A DNA stretch of 64,000 nucleotides, from the NCBI GenBank assembly GCA_000818945.1, contig KN805383.1, forward strand, positions 237,888-301,887, in the 5' to 3' direction. Below the pieces are notes generated by a model. It was given only the letters and a program-made list of their open reading frames with translations. It was not told where the DNA came from and ran no database searches. The translations under genes were made by a program, and so were the position numbers. Source of the stretch: Schizochytrium sp. CCTCC M209059. Its lineage: Eukaryota; Sar; Bigyra; Thraustochytrida; Thraustochytriidae. Positions 40,858-51,376 of the stretch are shown in pieces; position 1 is the stretch's first letter; each line of letters begins with the position of its first letter.

Positions 40858-43281
40858 ATGACCGGCCTCCGCGCCACTTCCGTTGCGGCGCTCTTCGTGC
40901 TGGCCTGCGTTGGCCTCAGCACCGGCGAGGATGCCGTCGTGCCCTCATGTGACATTGACGTGTACGGCGTCTTTGATAACAGTGGGTCCATGGGCAACAA
41001 GAATAGGAGGTGTCTGCGGTACCTGCGAAAAAACGTGTATGACTCGAGCTACACGTCAACTAAGGCGTGCTACGAGATCATTAACATCTACATGAAAGCA
41101 GCATACAGCGCTGTTCAAGAGGTATGCGAAAGCGCCAATCAAGGCAGCCCGCGCATCAGCCTTACCATCTTTCGTTGCCCCGGCACCGACAAGGACCGCA
41201 AGACTTTGTTGCTTCCCACGAACAACGAGACCCTCATTGACGAGGCCTGGGTCAAACTCGCCGACCAGATGATGGATGGCTATTCGTGCGCGTGGGGCGC
41301 GCTAGACCAGGTCCAATATTATATCAACGAGACCAAGGCCACGACCAATGCTGAGCTCGGTGTGCCAGCCAATGTTGCCGACCCGAACGCCAACGCCACG
41401 CGATACCCTCTCATTTTCCTTTTTACCGATGGCGCGATTGGCAGCGATCACGCTGCCGCCGAAGAAATTGTGCAAAACCTCCGAAAAGACGATGCCAACA
41501 CCATTGTCGCTCTCAACGCTTTCCCCAACAAGGATAAAATCGGAGCCTTTGCAAACGTCTCGCTTATCTTCGGGGCGGAAGATTTGAGCACCCTTGATGA
41601 GCTTAGCTTCCGTCTAGGAACGTACGCCATCAGTCTCGACGACATCACCGTGTGCTCTGACGAGCAAGTCACCTGCGTGGAAACTGTGCGTAGTGCCATC
41701 GAGCTGGAGCGCAATGCTTCGGCTTCGTGCGAAACGATGAGTCAATTGTACACGGCCTTGGCCTCCTGCGCTTCTGCTGGCTGCAAGGGCATCGATCTCA
41801 CCGCAGAAAAGGATCAGTGCCTGAGTGATCTCGCTGACCAGGAAGGGAGCGAGGAGTGCGAGCCCAGCAAGGCCTGCAGAGACCTCGCGCTGCACGTCAA
41901 CGCCCAGTCATATGAGTACCAGAGCGCCCCCGGTGCCGGCTTTGAGACTTCCTCCGCGACGCCATCTTTTTCCTCGCGCAATGCCAACGCGCAGGACGAT
42001 ATCGCTCTTGGTGATGGCAGTCTCGAAGTTTCCTTTGAGGTCTCCGAAGGCCTTGGTGGTGGTCGGAGCGCCCCGATTCTTGGCAACTCTGGCAACATCA
42101 TCGTTGGCTCCGTGGCACAAACCGACGGTACGGCCGGAAGCCTCATCAGTGTCGACCCCGAGTCTGGCGAGGTGGGATGGGTTCTGGAGGGTGCTTCGTC
42201 TACGGCAAGCTTTGAGGCCCCGGCCGTGGTTGGCGCCGAGGGTTCGGATGATATCTTTGTTGGATCCTCGGACGGCTACTTTTACCGCGTTTCGGAGAGC
42301 GATGGCTCCGTCAAGCAGGCTTGGAACCTTGGCGCGCGAATTCGCGCCGCTGCCGCCGTTCCTGCGGACGCCGACTATGTTCTCGTCGCCACCGATGCTG
42401 TGCCTGGTGTATCCTCGGCCATGCTGCATAAAATCAGTACTGCAGATGATCCGGCGACGCAAGACCCGCCCCAGGCCTGGCGACGACCCATTTGTTCCAA
42501 CGAAACGTATGACTACGTCGTGGGTGGCGTCCACATTATCTCGGATCAGGCCGTGATCACTGCCTGCCGCAGCGGTCACGTTAACCGTGTCTCCTTCTTG
42601 ACGGGTCTTACCAACTGGAAAACGTCGCTTGGCGGGGCCTTTTCGGGCATTCCGTTGTATGACGATGATGCCGAGGTCTTTTACATTCCTGTGTTCCTGA
42701 GCGAGGAGAGCAGTGTGTCTTCGATCGTCAGAGTGCCGTACACGGGCGAGGACAGTCTGCGTAAAAACGTGACGTCTGAGGTTGACGCAAATCTGTTCAT
42801 GGACGCAAGCGCAGGCATTCTCTACGTTCTTAATCGTCAGGGCCTGCTGACGGCGCTCAACGCGACTGCCATGTCGTTGGATTCAGACATTCAAAGCCTG
42901 GTCTTTGATGACGCGCAGCTCTCCATGTTCGGGATGGGACCCGACTCGGAAGGAAATCTCGTTTTTGTCTCGGGCAACGTGATTGCCATGGCCCCGGGCG
43001 GAGACCTCTCAGCACTTGACACGACCGAGCTTCAGTCCAAGGTCACCAGTCTGCCGCTTCTTGGGAATGATGCCATTTATCTTTCTACGAGCGACTCGCC
43101 GCTCATTCGCCTTGAAACCACTGGCGCTCAGTCGCGTCGTCGGGTGCTGGCGGCGGAAGACGGGGACGATGATGACGACAAAGGCAGCTGGCCCGTAGGG
43201 GCGATCGCAGCAACTGTGATTCTTGGCGTAATCTTCGTTGTTCTCTCTGTGGCGCTTTGCGTCCTCATGCGTCGTCGTTAA
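40858..43281 (+). CDS. Secreted vWA + beta-propeller type I membrane protein
   Basis: 807 residues. A signal peptide (ALFVLACVGLSTG) precedes a von Willebrand A domain at about 35-270 with the MIDAS metal site DNSGS near residue 40 and FLFTDGA near 190. A Cys-rich linker follows (about 270-350, with paired cysteines). Residues ~400-760 are PQQ/Kelch-like beta-propeller blades (SAPILGNSGNIIVGS, SDDIFVGSSDGYFYRVS, IRAAAAVPADADYVLVATD). One C-terminal helix, VGAIAATVILGVIFVVLSVALCVL, with RRR after it, anchors it outside-out. Several N-x-S/T sites suit a glycosylated surface protein. Adhesion or cell-cell recognition is inferred from the domains; the partner is unknown. The start is the ATG before the signal peptide. 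Confidence 0.85.
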   Translation: MTGLRATSVAALFVLACVGLSTGEDAVVPSCDIDVYGVFDNSGSMGNKNRRCLRYLRKNVYDSSYTSTKACYEIINIYMKAAYSAVQEVCESANQGSPRISLTIFRCPGTDKDRKTLLLPTNNETLIDEAWVKLADQMMDGYSCAWGALDQVQYYINETKATTNAELGVPANVADPNANATRYPLIFLFTDGAIGSDHAAAEEIVQNLRKDDANTIVALNAFPNKDKIGAFANVSLIFGAEDLSTLDELSFRLGTYAISLDDITVCSDEQVTCVETVRSAIELERNASASCETMSQLYTALASCASAGCKGIDLTAEKDQCLSDLADQEGSEECEPSKACRDLALHVNAQSYEYQSAPGAGFETSSATPSFSSRNANAQDDIALGDGSLEVSFEVSEGLGGGRSAPILGNSGNIIVGSVAQTDGTAGSLISVDPESGEVGWVLEGASSTASFEAPAVVGAEGSDDIFVGSSDGYFYRVSESDGSVKQAWNLGARIRAAAAVPADADYVLVATDAVPGVSSAMLHKISTADDPATQDPPQAWRRPICSNETYDYVVGGVHIISDQAVITACRSGHVNRVSFLTGLTNWKTSLGGAFSGIPLYDDDAEVFYIPVFLSEESSVSSIVRVPYTGEDSLRKNVTSEVDANLFMDASAGILYVLNRQGLLTALNATAMSLDSDIQSLVFDDAQLSMFGMGPDSEGNLVFVSGNVIAMAPGGDLSALDTTELQSKVTSLPLLGNDAIYLSTSDSPLIRLETTGAQSRRRVLAAEDGDDDDDKGSWPVGAIAATVILGVIFVVLSVALCVLMRRR

Positions 43282-43652
43282 TCAGTTGACTGCAGCATAC
43301 TTTCTAGCTAGCTCCGACCGTGTGCCAACGACCCAAGGGAGGGAAAGCGATTTGTACGCACCAATGGTTCTTCTAGGTTTTAACTTTTTTTAATATACAA
43401 GAACATGCCTTGTGAAATTTCCTTAAAAACGAGATGTTCTGCAGCGTGCGCGCAATCATCAAATAGTTAGCCTTTCTGAGCTTGCACGTAAAAAAAGAAA
43501 TGAAAAGGAAGGAAAGAGGAATCTGCACGGTGAAAAGAAAAAATGAAAAGAGGGAAGAGGGATCTGAGCTTACGCCTATTTCTTTATAGGTAAGCTCGCC
43601 TTTTCTGAAAGTTCTTGCCGTGCGCAGATAAGTTCAATTTTTGTTTTCCTTT
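43282..43652. other. Convergent 3' spacer
   Basis: 371 bp between the vWA gene and the following minus-strand gene; AT-rich with purine runs (about 43490-43560). No gene seen. Confidence 0.4.
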
Positions 43653-44351
43653 CTAAAAGCTCTTTCCACGTGCAGACTTGGGGCGATTTGCCACCTGTTG
43701 CGGCCGTCGCGCACGGGCTGTGGACGGCCGCTTCGACGCCGTCTTCAAACCTGCACCCGGCGATACCAGCGAGTCACATACGAGCTCTTCGCGCATTTGC
43801 TCGCTTGCTGCAGGGCCAATAATTCGTCTGGATTGTAACTCCAACGGAGTCGTGGCTTCCGTGCCGTCATGTGAGCTCATTCTCATTGTATGTCGATCTC
43901 GCCGTTGCAAATGTCGTTGCCGAGGAATGAATTCTGGTAAGGCCCCTCCTATAAGCTTTTGGGCCTCGCTAGCACGATATTGACTGCCACTTTTACCCTG
44001 TGTGTACATGGGGTCAACCATGAGTCCTGATGAAGCTTTGATGGGTCGTTTGGCCGGAGTACGGCCCTGCCGACGGTGCGGCATGAATGTTACTTGCTTG
44101 TGGCAGGACTTATTCGGCTCTTCTGACTTTAATATGCTCGAAGGCAGGCCCACCTGCTCGTCAAGTCTTAATATGCATCGGGGTCCTCCATGTGCTGAAG
44201 CGTCCTCCTGCAGGCGTTTCTTTGCCTGTTTGACTGCGCGTGCAAGGCGTTCCAGCGACGCTTCTGATCCTTCTGTGCCAACCAGCGCCAGGTGATCTCT
44301 CAGTAATGCGGCTAGCTCCCATCGAGCAGTCTCTTCTGGAGTGGTGTCCAT
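43653..44351 (-). CDS. Hypothetical basic protein with RPSTAR-type tail
   Basis: 232 residues from ATG, not recognised. The N terminus is helical (ETARWELAALLRDHLALV...LARAVKQAKKRLQ); the remainder is basic and disordered with RHLQRRDRHTMR. The tail KRPSTARARRPQQVANRPKSARG echoes the RPxSARxxRPxSA style common in axonemal and microtubule-associated proteins. That is a style match only, but B9D2 shows the organism has cilia. It is divergent from the Fpg gene by 367 bp. Confidence 0.5.
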   Translation of the reverse strand: MDTTPEETARWELAALLRDHLALVGTEGSEASLERLARAVKQAKKRLQEDASAHGGPRCILRLDEQVGLPSSILKSEEPNKSCHKQVTFMPHRRQGRTPAKRPIKASSGLMVDPMYTQGKSGSQYRASEAQKLIGGALPEFIPRQRHLQRRDRHTMRMSSHDGTEATTPLELQSRRIIGPAASEQMREELVCDSLVSPGAGLKTASKRPSTARARRPQQVANRPKSARGKSF

Positions 44352-44718
44352 CGTTGCATTGCATGCCTGTCTTTACGGCCTACAACAAACAACTGCGCTC
44401 GTGTTGGCAGCTCACCAACAGCGAGACTGACAGCGCAAGGCAAGTCTGTGTTCCAGGTTCAAGCGGATCGGCAATGTTCTCAAGGTGTGCACCGCTGAGA
44501 TACTGCCAGTGCACGGCAGTATTTTCAACCGCAAAGCAAAGGTCGAATGAAGCCCACGAGGTCCGACAAAGCGCACGTCTGCGCACTCTGGCGGCTCCGC
44601 TAGTAGGTGCAAGAAACCCTAGAAAAGTAGACAGTCAGCATAGCTCGGCACTCTAGCACTCGAAGAGGAGAAGAAACCCGAGAGACTCGAAGGAAAAAAG
44701 GGTTCATCCTCCCTCCAC
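44352..44718. promoter_or_regulatory. Divergent spacer, hypothetical / Fpg
   Basis: 367 bp between opposed ATGs; one GCAAGT at 44442-44447. No other signal recognised. Confidence 0.35.
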
Positions 44719-45882
44719 ATGCCCGAGCTCGCCGAGGTCGAATATGCGCGGTGGACGCTAGAGAAGCACCTACAGGGCAAGCTCATCGTAGAGGTGATCA
44801 TCATCGAAAGCGGAGGCGGCCCACGACACGGAAAGTTTGATGATACCGTCTTTGAAAAGACCTCGATCCCCGATGGTGCAACTTTTGAAACCGCGATCAA
44901 GGGGACAACTTGCAAGGCTGTGCTTCGCAAGGGCAAGCACCTCTGGTGGGACATGGAAAAGGTTGACGAGAACGGAAACGCGCAGCGTACATGTTTCCAT
45001 CCTCTCTTCCATTTTCGCATGACTGGATCCTTCGTCGTGAAGGGTGTTCCTTCGCAGAGCTACATGGACTTTAAGGTCCACGACGAGGAGTGGCCACCCA
45101 GGTTCACCAAGTGCGAGTTTGTCCTTGCGGATGAAACACGCGTTGCTTTCACGAATCAGCGCCGCTTCGGGCGAATTTGTTTGCGCAAAGACCCCGCAAA
45201 GGAAGCTCCAGTGTCCAAATTGGCCCCTGATCCGTACACCGAGATGCCATCGCTTGCGGCCTTTACGAGCGCGCTGCAGTCTAGCAAAGTGAGCATAAAG
45301 GCGCTTCTCATGAACCAAGAACGTGTTGTGTGTGGACTCGGCAACTGGATCGTTGATGAGGTCATCTTTCAGTCCCGTCTGCACCCAGAGACTGCAAGCA
45401 ATGACCTCACTGAAGCGGCCATTGCCCGCGTGCACAATGCCATTGTAGCAGTCTGTACGCAGGCTTGCAAAGCGCTTCAGGCACGAGAAAAGTTCCCTGA
45501 GACATGGCTTTTTCACAAACGCTGGGGCAAGGGAAAGGGACCAGCAAAAATTCTCGGTCACAAGATTGATTTCATCACTGTAGGAGGGCGGACCTCCGCA
45601 ATCGTGCCAGCGTTACAGAAAAAGACGAACGGGACAGCCTCTGTCAAATCTGACTTGAAGGACGAACCCAGCGTCGACACGGATACATCTTCGCCTGAGC
45701 GTGCGGAGGAGAAAACCAAGACAAGCCGGAAAAGGCCTCGAGCTGCGAGCGCAAAGTCACTTGCAAAGCCTCGAAGGAGCGCTGCACTCAAGGCCAAAGA
45801 CGAGAGCGATCAGGGTGACGCGGACGTCACAAAGCCGCCTCGTCGGTCAAGCACACGAACACGCCGACGTCCTGGAGTCTGA
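44719..45882 (+). CDS. Fpg/Nei-type DNA glycosylase, plant/fungal FPG-like
   Basis: 387 residues starting MPELAEVEYARWTL, so Pro2 (catalytic nucleophile) and Glu3 are in place after Met removal. RKGKHLWWDM supplies the beta-hairpin Lys K71. HPLFHFRMTGSF and TNQRRFGRI are family blocks. The helix-two-turn-helix is NQERVVCGLGNWIVDEVIFQSRLHPE. The C terminus lacks the Cys4 zinc finger and instead has HKRWGKGKGP...FITVGGRTSAIVPALQKK, the zincless finger of plant and fungal FPG proteins; that Arg is the damaged-base-flipping residue. The enzyme excises oxidised bases such as formamidopyrimidines in base excision repair. A Lys/Ser/Arg-rich tail (~95 residues) follows and probably serves nuclear localisation or DNA binding. 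Confidence 0.93.
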   Translation: MPELAEVEYARWTLEKHLQGKLIVEVIIIESGGGPRHGKFDDTVFEKTSIPDGATFETAIKGTTCKAVLRKGKHLWWDMEKVDENGNAQRTCFHPLFHFRMTGSFVVKGVPSQSYMDFKVHDEEWPPRFTKCEFVLADETRVAFTNQRRFGRICLRKDPAKEAPVSKLAPDPYTEMPSLAAFTSALQSSKVSIKALLMNQERVVCGLGNWIVDEVIFQSRLHPETASNDLTEAAIARVHNAIVAVCTQACKALQAREKFPETWLFHKRWGKGKGPAKILGHKIDFITVGGRTSAIVPALQKKTNGTASVKSDLKDEPSVDTDTSSPERAEEKTKTSRKRPRAASAKSLAKPRRSAALKAKDESDQGDADVTKPPRRSSTRTRRRPGV

Positions 45883-46104
45883 GGGGTTCGGGTTGACGGA
45901 TGACTCGTCTAATCAAATTTGAGCGATATATAATAGCTATAGAACACGGTTTTGCGTAAGCACCCATCTTGTTTGCCATCCCTTTTCCCCTCGCTAATGA
46001 GCGCGAAAAGTTTACCACGACAGTTTTCTTTGCTTTTTATCCATTTCTTCCCTTTATAAAATTTAATGAAAAGGAAATAAACAGAAAGGGATGAAAAGAG
46101 AAAA

Positions 46105-49100
46105 CTATTGTACGGTGCAGCACCCAACGGGTTTGTGTGGTTTATGCGGCTTCGCTACTGGCGCTGCACGAGCTGATGCGAGTTTGTGGTCGGTCCAGTC
46201 CGGCCCTAAGAGCTGGATTGACCCACTCACGATTCCTGCCTGACGACCGTTCATTAGAATCGGTGTTGCAAACACGATAGGATCTGTACTGATCGTCCCG
46301 TAGGCCTTGTTTGTTGCTTCTGCCCGCCGCTCGTACTCGTCAGCAATAGGTCCTAGACCGAGGTTACCCTGACCCAGGCTGTGTTCGCGGGAGACAGAGT
46401 CGAGATCCCACACGGCAAAAACAAGATGGCATCGCCGCATCTGGCTAGCTTTGGCAAAAACCAACGGGCACGGAATTTCAGGAATTTGGTCATCTGACCA
46501 TTCGGCTGACAGACGATGACGAAGCACCGGTGTATGCGCTGCGCCACGTTTGGGATTGTAGCCGAGCTGCCGAGGTGTGAACAAGTTCGGTGAGCAAAAG
46601 ACGACAAAAGGCGAAGCTTGGCCATCGTAGTCTCGTGAGGTGAGATCCTTGACCTTGAAATTGGTAATGCGAATGCGCATGCCGCCAGGCGGAATTGGCT
46701 CTTCCAGATCACTTGCGGCGTATGCACGCATTGATTTTTTACTAGACAAGTCGCCAGATCCCCAGAGCTCCGCCTCCATGGCAGCCTTCTTCTTATCGCT
46801 CAGAGACGAGGTACGTCGATGGTGCCTATGCTGTTTCTGTTTCTGTTGGTGATGGTGGTGGTGGGAGTGATGATGGTGATGATGACGACCCTCACTTTCG
46901 TCCGTGTGGAGACCTCCGTCGCTCTTGTCACTGTGCGCAAGAGTCTTATTCTTATCGTCAAAGAGCGAGTGTTCGTGTTCGTAGGCGTGGCGAGCCTTGA
47001 CAACCTGGAAACCGCCGTCCTTGTGCAAATTTTCAAGACGATCGCGAAGTTCTGGAGCAAAATTACCGATGACTTCCTCTGACAGGGTGTCGAGCGTGTG
47101 AAGAGGAAGACCAGGATGGGCTTCGCGTATCTTCATGACGAACTCGGCAACAACAGGTTTATGATCCGAAGTTGTCACGTCGTGACAGGCCTCGAGACGA
47201 AGCTGCTTGATGCGCTCGCGCATTCCTGGAAGTGAATGCCAAAGAATACGGTCGCAGTAGGAAGGGCAACGCTGAAAGACGTAGGCCGAAAACGGTTTGT
47301 CTCGCATAACTTTGAAGGTTGGCGCAAAGTTCATGGTACCCTCCTGAAACGAGGTGAGCACTCTACGCGCTTTCATTTCTGCACGTAATTGGTCTGCAGC
47401 ATGCAGTGTAGCCCAATCGCGATTGAAGATGAGGTTCGTGACCCTGTTCCACTCTTCCATTGTACTATCGGTGTGTCGCGATGGCATGCTCTGAATCTGG
47501 GGCCTATCCCCGGATTCTGCAGCCGAGACGTCTGCCTTGATTTCCACAACCAAGTCGCCGGACTCGGGCTTAAACAGCGCCGATCCATCGTCACTCTCGC
47601 AGTCGTCTTCGCAGGCCTCTGACGAGCTAAATCGTGAGAGCGCATTGGCGCTAGACGTTTGCTGCTTTTGTGCACCAGACGACGATTTTGCCTTCGATGA
47701 AGGGGTAAGCAAGGAAGCCGACGATGATGACCCTGTGCGCGCCGTTGTGCGCACGACGCCATTTGACGAAAGATACGACTGCATACTTGAGTCCGTGGGC
47801 AGACGCTGAACCATTTTGACGGCGCTCGTGGGCACCAGGCCGGCGAGTCCGAGATCAATGCGATAGTTGAGGTCACCGAGCAAGAAGATGTGGTCAAGCA
47901 CAGATGTGAGATTGTACCAGCGGCTGGAGAGTTTCTTGTCAAAGGACATGAAGATTTCTGCGAGGTCGTTGTTGCGCGCCTTGAGGTATCGTTGTTTCTT
48001 GTGCGCGGCGAGGTGGCAACTAATCCAACCCATACGCATGCCATACATGGTAAAGCTCGCAGCGACACCGCCCTTGTTGGCGCCAATGCCGCCAACCCCG
48101 GTGGCCTCGGAGGCGTACTGGACGTCCGAGATGGCATGCAAGTGCGCCTTTTTCGCAAACACAAAGAGGCGCATTTGCGCAAGCTCGGACTCGCGGACGA
48201 GAGCCCACTCGGGACCAATGTGGTCCAAAATGATGCTGCTCACGTGAATGCCAACGTTCGAAGTGATGGTCTTTTTCAGGCCGTTTTCGAATTTCAGACG
48301 ATAGTACAAGGTATAGGCGCCAAGTCGATTGTGCTTGTGACTGGCTGTGAGAACGCCACTCCCGAAGCGAGCGTGCGCGCCGAGTTTTTCCAGATCCTGA
48401 CGAGTCATTTTGCGCTGCATTTGGCCGCTCGTGACCGTCTTGCGCATGTCCTGAGTGAGATCATATTCGCACTCTTGCAGACCAATGGCCAGGACGTCGT
48501 TTTCCCCGCCCCCGGGGGGAATCCAGCGTTCGAGTTCGCTTGGATCCGGAGCTTGATTGCCAACGTTCCACGTCGCCGTAAAGAGACGAATGATGCGCTC
48601 TTGATCAAAGTCCATTCGAGCCTTGAGAATTCTTGTAACTTCAACTCTAATATCTTTGCTGTGGTCGAGGTACTCGCGGCAGCGGCGCAGGAGCGAGATT
48701 CGCTTGACGTCAAGTTCCCTCCGTCCCGAGGTAACCTCGGTAAGATCAATCGAGGCAATTTTAATTGACGCCAGATCCTGCAGGGACTCTTCAAGGTGAC
48801 AGAGTTGAACCTTGAACTGCTGAAGTCGCTTTGTGGACAGAAGAATGAGGGCTTCTGGGGAGGTAAAGTCCACATACAATTTGGCGTGAACGTCGTTGAG
48901 GTCATCCTCAAAGTTTAAAAACTGTTCGAGTACAATGTTGGAGGATGCACTCCAAGATCGTCCTCTTCGATTTCTCTCTTGCGCATACAGTCCTGCTGCA
49001 AGAGCAGTCGGAGAGGCCACTGCTCCGTTAGATGCCGACGAATCCGCTGCGCTGGAGCCAGCAGTGGAAGCCCTGCGAAGAGGAAAGGAAAGAAAAAGAC

Positions 49101-50274
49101 GGTCTCCGCTGGAGCTGCTGCTGCTGTTGTTGTCTTGATCAGGATTGCTCACATCCCCAGTCGAGTGCGTCCTCTTGAGCGTTTTTCGCAGCTGGCTCAC
49201 GGGAGAGTAGACGCGGCGCACGGATGGTCCTACGCTGGTTCGGGTCCGCGCGATTCCGTCGCTGGCATTGGCACTGTCGCTGTCATCGCTCGACCTATGA
49301 TCCTTGCCCAGAGATTTGGTCTCGTCGGATTGTGCATCGTCAAACGATCTTGGGCTTGCGATGCCATTGGTAAAGTCTGACACGCTACGACCGAACCACG
49401 TGGGAAACATGGGCATGTCGTTCATGGGGTCGGGCCTGCGTCGGGAGGCTTGAGCACCTGCAAAAGGTGCGTCGTCTCCGTCGTCGATATGACTTGTATT
49501 TGCACTTGCATTTGCACTTGCCACGTCGCCGGCGTCGTCGCCAAGATTGCCCTCGTCATTGTCGTGGGTTCCGTTGACGCCAAGACTTAAGGCGGCAGAG
49601 GCGACCATTTCTGCGTCATCCTCGGCAAGGTTTTCAGCAATGTCGTCGGAGGAGTTGAATCCGCCCGTGCCGTCGAGGCGTCGGCCGACATTGGCAATGT
49701 CGTCTTCCATGCTGCGCAGCAGGTCCGAGAGCCCATTAAGATTCACGGAACGTGCGCTTGCCGCTGTGTCTGCACTGGCCCCGTGGCCCCCGCTGCTGTG
49801 TCTGTGCCGCAAAAAGTCTCTTCGTCGCTCTTTGCCCGAGTTTTGCGCTGGCGCCCGTTCTCGCGGAGCGGTTTGCGCTCGTGGCTCCGCGTCTACTACC
49901 CCCGCACGACCATCTTGCTGCAGGTCTTCTTTCCTACCGCCGCCCGCCACCCCGGCCGGGCTCTCCTCCTCGTCCTTGCCCTTGTCCTTGTCCTGCTGCA
50001 GCTGCTGCTCGTGCGCCATCACGCCCGAGCGCAGGACACAGCGCCCGAGTTCGAACCAGCGTCCGCCCTGCCCGAGGAGCTCGCGCTTTCGCGCGCTCTC
50101 TCTCTCTCTCTCTCTCTCCCGGCCGCGCCTTCGCGCGCGCAGCGCCGCGCAGCCTCGCGCGCCCTCGCTCGCTCGCCCGCGCCGCGCCGCGCGGCGGTCA
50201 AGCCTTGCGAGTCTGCCGCGATTCTCTGCTCTTCGACCCGGAGACCTGAAGACCGACCGCGAGAAGGAGAACAT
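46105..50274 (-). CDS. Inositol polyphosphate 5-phosphatase with C2-like domain and CaaX box
   Basis: Up to 1389 residues. The first 85 are Arg-rich low complexity and may be leader; an internal ATG at 50019 gives 1304 residues beginning MAHEQQLQQ. I prefer the internal start. After a long Ser/Asp-rich disordered segment comes the 5-phosphatase catalytic domain, about 565-1045 in the long numbering: TATWNVGNQAP, LAIGLQECEYD, GIGANKGGVAASF, LLGDLNYRID, CPSYCDRILW, SDHKPVVAEF. This removes the 5-phosphate of phosphoinositides or inositol phosphates. A His-rich run (about 1135-1160) precedes a C2-like beta-sandwich, about 1190-1370. The protein ends GCCTVQ, a CaaX box with Gln favouring farnesylation, so membrane-anchored. 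The catalytic core is SHIP/synaptojanin-like; the lipid tail recalls INPP5A. Confidence 0.9.
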   Translation of the reverse strand: MFSFSRSVFRSPGRRAENRGRLARLDRRAARRGRASEGARGCAALRARRRGRERERERESARKRELLGQGGRWFELGRCVLRSGVMAHEQQLQQDKDKGKDEEESPAGVAGGGRKEDLQQDGRAGVVDAEPRAQTAPRERAPAQNSGKERRRDFLRHRHSSGGHGASADTAASARSVNLNGLSDLLRSMEDDIANVGRRLDGTGGFNSSDDIAENLAEDDAEMVASAALSLGVNGTHDNDEGNLGDDAGDVASANASANTSHIDDGDDAPFAGAQASRRRPDPMNDMPMFPTWFGRSVSDFTNGIASPRSFDDAQSDETKSLGKDHRSSDDSDSANASDGIARTRTSVGPSVRRVYSPVSQLRKTLKRTHSTGDVSNPDQDNNSSSSSSGDRLFLSFPLRRASTAGSSAADSSASNGAVASPTALAAGLYAQERNRRGRSWSASSNIVLEQFLNFEDDLNDVHAKLYVDFTSPEALILLSTKRLQQFKVQLCHLEESLQDLASIKIASIDLTEVTSGRRELDVKRISLLRRCREYLDHSKDIRVEVTRILKARMDFDQERIIRLFTATWNVGNQAPDPSELERWIPPGGGENDVLAIGLQECEYDLTQDMRKTVTSGQMQRKMTRQDLEKLGAHARFGSGVLTASHKHNRLGAYTLYYRLKFENGLKKTITSNVGIHVSSIILDHIGPEWALVRESELAQMRLFVFAKKAHLHAISDVQYASEATGVGGIGANKGGVAASFTMYGMRMGWISCHLAAHKKQRYLKARNNDLAEIFMSFDKKLSSRWYNLTSVLDHIFLLGDLNYRIDLGLAGLVPTSAVKMVQRLPTDSSMQSYLSSNGVVRTTARTGSSSSASLLTPSSKAKSSSGAQKQQTSSANALSRFSSSEACEDDCESDDGSALFKPESGDLVVEIKADVSAAESGDRPQIQSMPSRHTDSTMEEWNRVTNLIFNRDWATLHAADQLRAEMKARRVLTSFQEGTMNFAPTFKVMRDKPFSAYVFQRCPSYCDRILWHSLPGMRERIKQLRLEACHDVTTSDHKPVVAEFVMKIREAHPGLPLHTLDTLSEEVIGNFAPELRDRLENLHKDGGFQVVKARHAYEHEHSLFDDKNKTLAHSDKSDGGLHTDESEGRHHHHHHSHHHHHQQKQKQHRHHRRTSSLSDKKKAAMEAELWGSGDLSSKKSMRAYAASDLEEPIPPGGMRIRITNFKVKDLTSRDYDGQASPFVVFCSPNLFTPRQLGYNPKRGAAHTPVLRHRLSAEWSDDQIPEIPCPLVFAKASQMRRCHLVFAVWDLDSVSREHSLGQGNLGLGPIADEYERRAEATNKAYGTISTDPIVFATPILMNGRQAGIVSGSIQLLGPDWTDHKLASARAAPVAKPHKPHKPVGCCTVQ

Positions 50275-51310
50275 GCAGGCAGAGCTAGCCGCGGCTCAGC
50301 TCGTGGATTTGAATTCCGCCAGGGTCCGCGACCAAATTCAAATCCTCGCTCGAGACCGGAGAACGGGACGCTCGCTCGCTCGCTCTGCGCGGCGTCGAGC
50401 GCACGGGTCGAGACCTCGGTGCCTGCGACGGTCGCGCGCGGACCACGGCCTGCCTGCTTCGCATCGCATCGCGTGGCCTTGCGTCGCCTACCTTGCCTCG
50501 CCTTACCTTGCCTCGCTCGGGGAGAACTTCTGCGTGCGTGCGTGCAGTGCGTGCCGCCGTGTGACCGTCACGATCGCGAGGGTGCTGCCATGAAGATGGA
50601 TGAGGACTCTGCGATGACGACGACCGCGCGCAGGCGAGATTGCCCGGCAAGCTAACATGCGAGCAAGCAATCGACGCAAACAGGCAAGCATGAAGCAAAC
50701 GGGGGCCAAGGACGGACGTGGTGGAGCGGCCGTGCGGATGACACGGACCGGCCACAGCGAGGCGAGACCACACAGAAAGAAAGACGCCAACCAGTTCCTG
50801 CGCGTCAGTTGTTGTAGCTTCTACGCTCGTGTTGGCGCTTGGGCTCGCCAAGCAGGAACCAGCCCCGCCGTCGCGACCCGGACGCTTCGCAAGTTCTTGG
50901 CATCGCTCGCCATGATTGCTAGTCATGCATGCAGCTGTCAAGCACTTGACCTAAGCCAAACCAATGCTTTGGCGGCTGCTGCAGCTGCTGGCTGCGGCGG
51001 GCGGCACGTTTCACTTCTCGGGGTCTAGTAACTTCTGCGCCTCTCCTTCGCGTCATCAATGGTGCCTGGAGCTGCCTGCCAGCAGCCAGCTAGCTGCAGC
51101 TGTCTGCAGGTGCAGCTGCAACCACCTACCTGTCTTTTCTTGTCCCATCTCGTTGGACGCTGACCAAACAAACCCTCTGGCAGTCAACGTGGCCTGTCTG
51201 TCCTCTTTCTCTTGCAGTTGCGACAAGACAAGATCGCGCTTAAGCAGGCTGGAGCATAATTCGGCGCACAATTTAATTTTCCTCGTCTTCATCGTTTCCC
51301 ACGCCCCACA

Positions 51311-51376
51311 AATCAATCAATCAATCAATCAATTAATCAATCAATCAATCAATCAATCAATCTCAATCAATCAATC
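51311..51376. repeat. AATC tetranucleotide array
   Basis: About sixteen units of AATC, interrupted by one AATT and one TCTC, in noncoding DNA. Confidence 0.85.

Noticed and set aside
47890..48768. 292-residue plus-strand frame inside the 5-phosphatase
   Set aside because: Antisense of conserved catalytic blocks.
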